Source: Pimelobacter simplex (GTDB taxonomy: Bacteria > Actinomycetota > Actinomycetes > Propionibacteriales > Nocardioidaceae). From it: a stretch of DNA of 64,000 bases. The stretch is taken from the NCBI RefSeq assembly GCF_024662235.1, contig NZ_CP096277.1:1-64000 (forward strand), read 5' to 3'. The notes below the pieces were generated by a model, which saw only the letters and a program-made list of their open reading frames with translations, was not told where the DNA came from and did not search any database. A program made the translations under genes and the position numbers. Numbering within the stretch: position 1 is the first letter of the stretch; each line of letters opens with the position of its first letter. This document shows, piece by piece, positions 46,975 to 53,700 of the stretch.

Positions 46975-47979
46975 ATGTCACACGAGATCGAGACCCACGG
47001 CACGCAGGCCGCAGCCGTCTTCGCCCGCAAGGACGCCTGGCACCGCCTAGGCACCACCGTCCGCGACCGCGCGTTCACCGCCGAAGAGGCCATGCGGCTC
47101 GGTCACCTGGGCGGCTGGGACGTCCGCAAGTTGCCGCTCACCACCGCCGAGGTAAGCGAGGGCGGCGTCACCGCGATCGAGGTCCCCGGCTTCGCCACGG
47201 TGCGCACCAACCCGTTCACCGGCGAGCCCGAGGCGCTCGGCGTCGTGGGCGGCGGCTACACCCCGCTGCAGAACGAGGACCACGCCGAGTTCCTGAACCT
47301 GCTGGCCGACGAGTCCGGCGCGATCTTCGACACCGCCGGGTCGCTGCGCGGCGGGCGGCAGGTGTTCATCACCATGCAGCTGCCGGACTCGCTCACCGTC
47401 GGCGGCACCGACCGCGTCGACCTGAACATCGCCGCGCTCAACAGCCACGACGGCTCCAGCGCGTTCCGCATCCTCGTGACCCCGGTCCGCGTCGTGTGCG
47501 CGAACACCCAAAGCGCGGCCCTGCGCAACCACGAGTCGTCGTTCTCGATCCGCCACACCCGCAACGCCAAGGCCGCCGTGCAGGCCGCCCGCGACGCGCT
47601 CGGCCTGACCTTCACCTACGTCGACGCGTTCCAGGTCGAGGCCGAGCGGCTGATCCAGCAGACCATGACCGACGCCGCCTTCGACGCCCTGATCGACGCC
47701 ACGTTCGGCAAGGCCGAGGCCCACGCGACCAAGCGCGTGCGCGAGACCGAGCGCCGTCGCCGCTCCCGGCTGCACTGGCTCTTCGCCGACGCCGACACCC
47801 AGGCCGGCATCCGCGACACCGCGTGGGCCGGCTACCAGGCCGTCGCGGAGTACGTCGACCACTACGCCCCGGTCCGCACCAAGGGCGACGAAAAGACCGC
47901 CCGCGCCACCCGCGTCCTCACCAGCGATGACCCCGACCGGATCAAGCGCCGCGCCTGGACCGCGCTGGCCCCCGCCTGA
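46975..47979 (+). CDS. DUF932 phage/plasmid-like protein
   Basis: A 334-residue protein of the DUF932 (phage/plasmid-like, TIGR03299) family. FARKDAWHRLGTTVRDRAFT, FATVRTNPFTGEPEALGVVG, GGRQVFITMQLPDSLTVGGT, then LNSHDGSSAFRILVTPVRVV and CANTQSAALRNHESSFSIRH are the typical motifs. The family is widespread in mycobacterial and Streptomyces plasmids and phages. Its function is not known; a link to DNA metabolism has been suggested from context only. Start ATG at 46975 behind GGGAGGA. It heads a plus-strand operon of five genes ending at the terminator at 49461. Confidence 0.88.
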   Translation: MSHEIETHGTQAAAVFARKDAWHRLGTTVRDRAFTAEEAMRLGHLGGWDVRKLPLTTAEVSEGGVTAIEVPGFATVRTNPFTGEPEALGVVGGGYTPLQNEDHAEFLNLLADESGAIFDTAGSLRGGRQVFITMQLPDSLTVGGTDRVDLNIAALNSHDGSSAFRILVTPVRVVCANTQSAALRNHESSFSIRHTRNAKAAVQAARDALGLTFTYVDAFQVEAERLIQQTMTDAAFDALIDATFGKAEAHATKRVRETERRRRSRLHWLFADADTQAGIRDTAWAGYQAVAEYVDHYAPVRTKGDEKTARATRVLTSDDPDRIKRRAWTALAPA

Positions 47980-48060
47980 CCGTCCGTCCCGCAAGTCTCC
48001 TCCGGTGGCGGGCTGAGACCCCGAGTCCGGCCCGCCACCGGCCCAAACGAAGGAGGAGCC

Positions 48061-48522
48061 ATGGCCAACACGACCACCCACACTGACCTCGCCACCGAGC
48101 AGGTCCGCGCGTGGGATCTCCGACCCACCGACACTCTGGTCGACCCCGACACCGGAGTCGCGTTCCCCATCACCACGGTGACCGTGGACGAACCCGGCCG
48201 CCCCGGGCGCGAGGTCCACATCGCAGCCTTGGTCCTCGGCGCCCGCACCCTGCCGCTCAACCAGTTCGTCACCATCGCGACGCGGGACAACGTGCCGACT
48301 GGCGCTGCCCCCGACGTCGAGGCGAACACCGCCAAGGACCGGCACACCCTCAGCGAGACGGCCTGCGACCTGATCGTCATCGAGCACCGGCTGCGCGACG
48401 TGCGCCGGTGGACCCCCGAGACCGCCCGCGCCCACCTGGACGCGGCCCTGTCCAGCGTCGCCACGGCGCTGGACGCCCTGCACGCCGAGTACGCCACCCG
48501 CACCACCGAACAGGAGCAGTGA
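48061..48522 (+). CDS. Unrecognised protein
   Basis: A 153-residue protein with a strong ribosome-binding site AAGGAGGAG. The N-terminal half is beta-rich (WDLRPTDTLVDPDTGVAFPI, VTVDEPGRPGREVHIAALVL, LNQFVTIATRDNV) and the C-terminal half helical (ACDLIVIEHRLRDVRRWTPE). The layout resembles small phage or plasmid proteins with an N-terminal barrel. The stop overlaps the following ATG (TGATG), so the four small genes 48061-49446 are translationally coupled. Confidence 0.6.
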   Translation: MANTTTHTDLATEQVRAWDLRPTDTLVDPDTGVAFPITTVTVDEPGRPGREVHIAALVLGARTLPLNQFVTIATRDNVPTGAAPDVEANTAKDRHTLSETACDLIVIEHRLRDVRRWTPETARAHLDAALSSVATALDALHAEYATRTTEQEQ

Positions 48523-48827
48523 TGACCGAGCAGACTCAGCCGGAGCCGACCGGCACCGTGATCAGCGAGCGCGACCAGCGCCGCATCGTCGCCGCCATGA
48601 TGAAGATGCCGTACGCCGCCAGCAGCCGCGTCCCGAAGCCGTGGACCGCGATGGGCGAGGAGGTCACCGCCGAGGCCGTCGTGGCGTTCCTCGACGGCCT
48701 CGCCGGGGTCCTGACCGAGGTCGGCACGGAGAACGACCACCACCGCCGCCGCCTGTTCTCCCTCGAAGCCGACGTGGAGGCGTTCCGCCGCCTCATCGGC
48801 ACCGCACCCGCCGAGGTGACCCCGTGA
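48522..48827 (+). CDS. Unrecognised small protein
   Basis: A 101-residue protein (MTEQTQPEPTGTVISERDQR). A helical domain with RIVAAMMKMPYAASSRVPKP and TAEAVVAFLDGLAGVLTEVG, then a charged helix (HHRRRLFSLEADVEAFRRLI). Start overlaps the previous stop, and its TGA overlaps the GTG of the next gene. Nothing recognisable. Confidence 0.55.
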   Translation: MTEQTQPEPTGTVISERDQRRIVAAMMKMPYAASSRVPKPWTAMGEEVTAEAVVAFLDGLAGVLTEVGTENDHHRRRLFSLEADVEAFRRLIGTAPAEVTP

Positions 48828-49075
48828 GCGCGCACATCGAGTGGCTGGCAGCCCGCGAGACCAGCGTCCAGGTGTTCACCCCCGGCGAGGACTGGGTGGG
48901 AGCCGGTGAGCACCGCCAGCCGGTCCTGACGCTGGCCGGGGACGACGTGGTGGCGATCCAGGGCACGCCCGCCGAGTTGCGGGCGCTCGCCGCACGGATC
49001 ACCGCCGTGGCCACCGCCGCCGCTGGACGGCTCGACCTCGCCGCCGCGACCGCCTGGCAGGACCAGCCAGCATGA
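48824..49075 (+). CDS. Unrecognised small protein
   Basis: An 83-residue protein starting with GTG at 48824. SAHIEWLAARETSVQVFTPG, EDWVGAGEHRQPVLTLAGDD and VVAIQGTPAELRALAARITA suggest a beta-rich start and a helical end. It overlaps both neighbours by four bases. Family not recognised; the coupling indicates stoichiometric production with its neighbours. Confidence 0.55.
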   Translation: MSAHIEWLAARETSVQVFTPGEDWVGAGEHRQPVLTLAGDDVVAIQGTPAELRALAARITAVATAAAGRLDLAAATAWQDQPA

Positions 49076-49446
49076 GCGACGACGACGCCACGCTGCGTGC
49101 GCTGGAGGCCCGCGCGACCCCCGGCCCCTGGACTCCGAACGGCGACAAGATCCGCGCCACCGCCGCCGACGCCCTGATCCCGGACAACATCCTCGTCGCC
49201 TACGCCGGTGCTCACTGGCAGCGGCTCGGGCTCAGGACATACCCACGCGGGGGCGACGTTCCCGAGCACGCGCCCGACGTGAAGTTCATGGCCGCTGCCC
49301 GCACCGCGCTGCCCGACCGTCTGGACCGGCTCGACCGCATCCGCGACCTTCACGCCCGGTGGGGCGAGCAGGCACCCGAGGACGCGGACGGCTACCTCGA
49401 CCTGTGGGAGACGCTCGGTCGACTCCTCGACGGCGAACCCGCCTGA
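49072..49446 (+). CDS. Phage/plasmid-type small protein
   Basis: A 124-residue protein with the motif LRALEARATPGPWTPNGDKI followed later by DVKFMAAARTALPDRLDRLD and RIRDLHARW. This ATPGPW...FIAAAR...LPRLLDRLD pattern is well known in hypothetical proteins of actinobacterial phages and plasmids; the function is unknown. It overlaps the previous gene by ATGA and ends 15 bases before the strong bidirectional terminator. Confidence 0.68.
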   Translation: MSDDDATLRALEARATPGPWTPNGDKIRATAADALIPDNILVAYAGAHWQRLGLRTYPRGGDVPEHAPDVKFMAAARTALPDRLDRLDRIRDLHARWGEQAPEDADGYLDLWETLGRLLDGEPA

Positions 49447-49460
49447 CCCACTCCGACCGC

Positions 49461-49497
49461 AAGGACGCCCGCAGCGGTCATCGCTGCGGGCGTCCTT
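49461..49497. terminator. Bidirectional terminator
   Basis: A perfect 16-base stem, AAGGACGCCCGCAGCG (49461-49476) with CGCTGCGGGCGTCCTT (49482-49497), and loop GTCAT. It is placed between the convergent genes ending at 49446 (plus) and 49517 (minus). Reading either way the stem ends in A/T-rich bases (CCTTCT, CCTTGC). It is one of the clearest terminators in the window. Confidence 0.88.
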
Positions 49498-49516
49498 CTG
49501 CGTGGGCGTCGGGCCG

Positions 49517-50044
49517 TCACCACAAGGTCAGCTGCTCGCCCAGCAGCTCCTGGAGCCGAGCAAGGTCGTCGGCTACGAGCTGCGGGTCCTCACGCGCCAG
49601 GTCGCGCAGTTCCCGCGCGCGTCGACGCGGGCCGCGCGGGTCGGCCAGCGGGCTGTACGGCAGCCGACGCTGCACCGACCACTCACGGCGGTTCTGCGCC
49701 GCGCTCGACACCACGACGTGGTCCGGCGCGATCCGCTGGCACAGCGGGTTGTGGCAGCGGTGCCCAAGCAGCCGCGCCTCCGCGAGCGCGTCAACGCCGT
49801 GCATGACTGCGTACGCGAACCGGTGGGCGATGATCACCCGCCCCGGCGCGTACCAGAACCGGCCATGGCCACCGCCGTCCGTGCGCTCCCGCTCGGAGCG
49901 ACCGGCCACCGCCCCGGTCCACCACAGGCACTCACTGCCCGGCACCGTGGCGACCTTCGCCCGGTAGCGCGTGAGCACCGCCGGGTCCGCGATCGCTGCC
50001 GCGACCGCCGCGAGGCCGGCGTCATCCAACCGACGTACCGGCAC
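49517..50044 (-). CDS. HNH-type endonuclease
   Basis: A 175-residue protein. CLWWTGAVAGRSERERTDGG, GHGRFWYAPGRVIIAHRFAY and LGHRCHNPLCQRIAPDHVVV followed by SSAAQNRREW are the motifs of a His-Me finger (HNH) nuclease with a zinc loop (HRC, LCQ). Phages and plasmids frequently encode this type, with the pattern of a free-standing homing or packaging endonuclease. Start GTG at 50044 overlaps the preceding gene by 23 bases; an internal start is possible. It is the second gene of a short operon controlled by box G, next to the relaxase. Confidence 0.78.
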   Translation of the reverse strand: MPVRRLDDAGLAAVAAAIADPAVLTRYRAKVATVPGSECLWWTGAVAGRSERERTDGGGHGRFWYAPGRVIIAHRFAYAVMHGVDALAEARLLGHRCHNPLCQRIAPDHVVVSSAAQNRREWSVQRRLPYSPLADPRGPRRRARELRDLAREDPQLVADDLARLQELLGEQLTLW

Positions 50045-50405
50045 CCGCTCCCCCGCTCCCGGCAGACGCCAGCGCCGCGCCGTCGTCGCGTACGTCGCCG
50101 CTCGGCTCGCCGTCCGCGTTGGCGAGCCGCCGCAGCCGCGTCGCCTCCCGCACGGTGACCGTCTCGCCGCACCACTCCACGGCCTCGCCCAGGGACAGCC
50201 CCTCGACCTCGGTCAACTCCCGCAGCGCCTCACCGGCGCGCTTCTCGGTCTCGGCCACCGCCGCGTCCCGCTGACCGATCGCGACCATGACCTGTTCGGC
50301 CAGGTCGATCACCCGGCGCTCCCGCTCCTCGCGCTCCCTGCGCCGCTTCTCGGCCATCTCCCGCGCCGTACGCCGCGCCTGCTGCTTGATCGTCTGCTGA
50401 CTCAT
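50022..50405 (-). CDS. Small basic coiled-coil protein (possible relaxosome accessory)
   Basis: A 127-residue protein, start ATG at 50405 with GAGGA upstream (ATG at 50429 would lack one). Residues 5-40 are very basic and helical (KQQARRTAREMAEKRRRERE). VIDLAEQVMVAIGQRDAAVA and ALRELTEVEGLSLGEAVEWC, then VTVREATRLRRLANADGEPS, include an HTH-like C-terminal part. Position next to the relaxase and divergent from it, under its own copy of the transfer box, is that of an oriT-binding accessory protein in many plasmids. The function is inferred from place only. Confidence 0.55.
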   Translation of the reverse strand: MSQQTIKQQARRTAREMAEKRRREREERERRVIDLAEQVMVAIGQRDAAVAETEKRAGEALRELTEVEGLSLGEAVEWCGETVTVREATRLRRLANADGEPSGDVRDDGAALASAGSGGAGAGTSVG

Positions 50406-50440
50406 CCGGTCCTCACTCCTTGTCGACATGGACTCTGACA

Positions 50441-50476
50441 GTCACCTACGACAAATCCCGGTGCCCGTGCGATCAC
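50441..50476 (-). promoter_or_regulatory. Bipartite transfer-regulon box G
   Basis: Minus strand: GTGATCGC, exactly 20 bases, TAGGTGAC, a perfect copy of the consensus, 36 bases before the ATG at 50405. Together with box J it flanks the region between the accessory gene and the relaxase, so both divergent units carry the same element. Confidence 0.75.
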
Positions 50477-50696
50477 CACCGGCCAAGAAACTTCCGAACC
50501 CGACCACCTCGACCCCCGAACCAGCCCAGCCAGAACCAGCCAGACCCATCCACCCCAGCCAGCCCGAACCCGACGACCTCGCCGTCACCGACGCCCCTCA
50601 GCGCCCCCCCAGATTTCCGCGACCTCCCAAGTGCCACACACCTCTTGCATTCTCGGTCCGCCGAATAGAAAGAACACACCAGAAATCCGGCCGGAA
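50477..50696. other. Gene-free region beside the relaxase, candidate oriT
   Basis: Two hundred twenty bases between boxes G and J without a convincing gene. It shows strong strand asymmetry: 50480-50615 is very rich in C and A on the forward strand, with short direct repeats of CCAGCC and AACCAGCC, then a CCCCCCC run near 50609. An AT-rich part follows at 50635-50696 with GAATAGAAAGAAC (50663-50675). The location directly before a MobF relaxase gene is typical for oriT. No nic site can be named from sequence alone. Confidence 0.5.
50663..50675 (+). promoter_or_regulatory. 13-base motif GAATAGAAAGAAC, copy 2
   Basis: Exact repeat of the motif at 45230-45242, in reverse direction, in the AT-rich part of the putative oriT region, 65 bases before the relaxase ATG. 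It could be a binding site shared by the ParB-like gene promoter and the transfer origin. Confidence 0.5.
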
Positions 50697-50732
50697 GTGA
50701 TCGCACCGCGCGCACGCGCGCACGTAGGTGAC
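50697..50732 (+). promoter_or_regulatory. Bipartite transfer-regulon box J (relaxase)
   Basis: Plus strand: GTGATCGC, exactly 20 bases (mostly alternating GC), TAGGTGAC, a perfect copy of the consensus. It ends seven bases before ATG 50740, and the GTG at 50728 lies inside it. If TAGGTGAC works as a -10-type element, the relaxase mRNA would be leaderless. This copy is on the opposite strand from the others, which shows that the element follows gene direction and is not a chance strand feature. Confidence 0.75.
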
Positions 50733-50739
50733 CGTGACG

Positions 50740-53700
50740 ATGAGCCTCCACAAGCTGACGGCGGGGTCGGGGTACGACTACCTGACCCGCCAGGTCGCAG
50801 CTCTGGATGCCACCGACAAGGGCCACACCGGGCTGGCGAGCTACTACACCGAGAAGGGCGAGACCCCCGGTGTGTGGGTCGGCTCGGGCATGGAGGGCCT
50901 GGAGGGCCTCGACGCCGGCGACATCGTCACCGCCGACCACATGCAGAGCCTGTTCGGCTCCGGTCACCACCCGCTGGCCACGCAGCGGACCAAGGATCTG
51001 GACCTGCGCATCGGCCGCGAGGGAGTCGACCGGCCGACCGAGGCTGACTACAAGACCGCCCGCCAGCTCGGCACGCCGTACAAGGTCTACGAGAACGACA
51101 TCAGCCCGTTCCGGATCGAGGTCGCCAAGCGCATCGCCGCCCTCAACGAGGCCGCCGGCCTGCCGGGCGACTGGCCGGTCCCCGCGGCCGATCGGGCCAA
51201 GGTCCGCACCGAGGTCGCGGCCGAGTTCTTCCGTGCCGAGCACGGCCGGGAACCCGCCGACGCCCGCGAGCTGGCCGCCACGATCGCCAAGCACTCCCGC
51301 CCCAAGACCAACGCGGTGGCCGGCTACGACCTGACCTTCTCACCGGTCAAGAGCGTCTCGGTGCTGTGGGCGATCGCCGACCCGAAGACCGCCGCGGTGA
51401 TCGAGCGGGCCCACCAGGCGGCGATCAAGGACGCCCTGGACTTCATCGAGTCCAAGGCGCTGTTCACCCGCCGCGGCACCAACGGCGTGCGCCAGGTCGA
51501 CGTCCGCGGCCTGGTCGCCACGGCGTTCACCCACCGCGACTCCCGTGCCGGCGACCCCGACCTGCACACCCACGTCGCGGTGGCCAACAAGGTCCAGACC
51601 CTCGACGGCAAGTGGCTGGCGATCGACGGCCGGCCGCTGCACAAGGCGGTCGTCTCGGCCTCGGAGACCTACAACACCGCACTCGAGCGGCACCTGGTCG
51701 ACGCCCTCGGCGTGCGTTTCGAGGAGCGCCCGAACGAGGACGCCCGCAAGCGGCCGGTGCGCGAGATCGTCGGCGTCGATCCCGAGCTGAACCGCCGGTT
51801 CTCCAAGCGCCGCGCCAGCGTCGAGGACCGCCGCAAGGTCCTCGCGGCCGCCTTCCAGGCCACCCACGGGCGGCCGCCGACGCCGGTGGAGACCATCCAG
51901 CTGTCCCAGCAGGCGACGCTGGAGACCCGCGAGGCCAAGCACGAGCCGCGCTCGCTGGCCGAGCAGCGCGAGACCTGGAACCGCGAGGCCGTCGAGGTCC
52001 TGGGCACCCCGCAGCGGGTCAAGCAGATGGTCCATGGCGCCCTCAACCCCAAGGCAGCGGCCCGGTCCCTGGCCGACTCGGCGTGGTTCGCCAAGACCAC
52101 AGACCGGATCGTGTCGACGATGGAGGGCCGCCGCAGCACCTGGCAGTACTGGCACGTCTACGCCGAGGCACAGCGGCAGGTCAGGGGCGCCAACGTGCCC
52201 ACCAACCAGGTCTCCGAGGCGGTCGACCTGCTGGTCAGCGAGGTCCTCGACGGACGCTCGGTGAGCATGGCCCGCCCGTGGGACACCATCAGCGAGCCGG
52301 CCGAGCTGCGCCGCGCCGACGGCGCCTCGGTCTACACCCAGAGCGGCGCCGAGCTGTTCACCTCGAGCAAGGTGCTGGGCGCCGAGGAGCGCCTGGTCGC
52401 GGCCGCCGGCTGCCACGACGGGTACGCCGTCTCGACCGACTCGGTCGACCTGGCGCTGCTCGAGTCGACCGCCAACGGCATCACCCTCAACGCCGGTCAG
52501 GCCACCTTGGTGCGGGAGATGGCCACCTCTGGGGCACGGCTCCAGCTGGCGGTCGCGCCCGCCGGATCGGGCAAGACCACCGCGATGCGGGCGCTGGCCA
52601 GCGCGTGGGCGGACGGCGGCGGCACGATCATCGGCCTCGCGCCGTCGGCCGCGGCCGCGGACGCGCTGCGCTCGCAGATCGACACCCAGACCGACACCCT
52701 GGCCAAGCTCACGCACTCGCTGCAGGAGGCCCGCGAGTCGGGCGCCGCGATGCCCGCGTGGGTTGCCGGCATCGACTCCTCCACGCTGGTGGTCATCGAC
52801 GAGGCCGGGATGGCCGACACCCTCTCCCTGGATGCCGCGGTGTCCTACATCCTCGAGCGTGGCGGCAGCGTGCGTCTGATCGGCGACGACCAGCAGCTCT
52901 CCGCGATCGGCGCCGGCGGCGTGCTGCGCGACATCCGCGCCACCCACGGCGCGCTGCAGCTGACCGAGCTCGTCCGGTTCAAGGACCCCGCCGAGGGTGC
53001 CGCCTCGCTCGCGCTGCGCGAGGGCAAGGCCGAGGCTCTCGGCTTCTACCTCGACCGCGACCGGGTCCACGTCGGCGACCTGGCGTCGATGACCGAGGAG
53101 GTCTTCGCCGCGTGGCAGGCCGACCGCGCCGCCGGGTTGGACTCGATCATGCTCGCCCCGACCCGCGACCTGGTCAGCGAGCTGAACCAGCAGGCACGCG
53201 CCCACCGGCTCGACGGGCTCGACCCGGCCGACCTCGCCAGCCTCGGACCGGTGCGCCGGCTGGGCGACGGCAACGAGGCCTCAATCGGCGAGCTGATCAT
53301 CACCCGCGAGAACGACCGCCGGCTGCGCACCTCAGCCACCGACTGGGTGAAGAACGGCGACCGCTGGCACGTGCTGGAGATCCACGACGGTGGCGACCTG
53401 ACCGTCCAGCACACCCAGCACGGCCGCACCGTGCGGCTGCCGGCCGACTACGTCGCCCGATCCACCGAGCTCGGCTACGCGTGCACCGTGCACACGGCCC
53501 AGGGCGTCACCGCCGACACCATGCACGGCCTGGCCACCGGCACCGAGTCGCGTCAACAGCTCTACACGATGATGACCCGCGGCGCGCACGCCAACCACGT
53601 CTACCTCGAGGTCGTCGGCGACGGGGACCCGCACTCGGTGATCCACCCGACGCTGGTCCGGCCGCTCACCCCCACCGACATCCTCGAGTCGATGCTGGCC

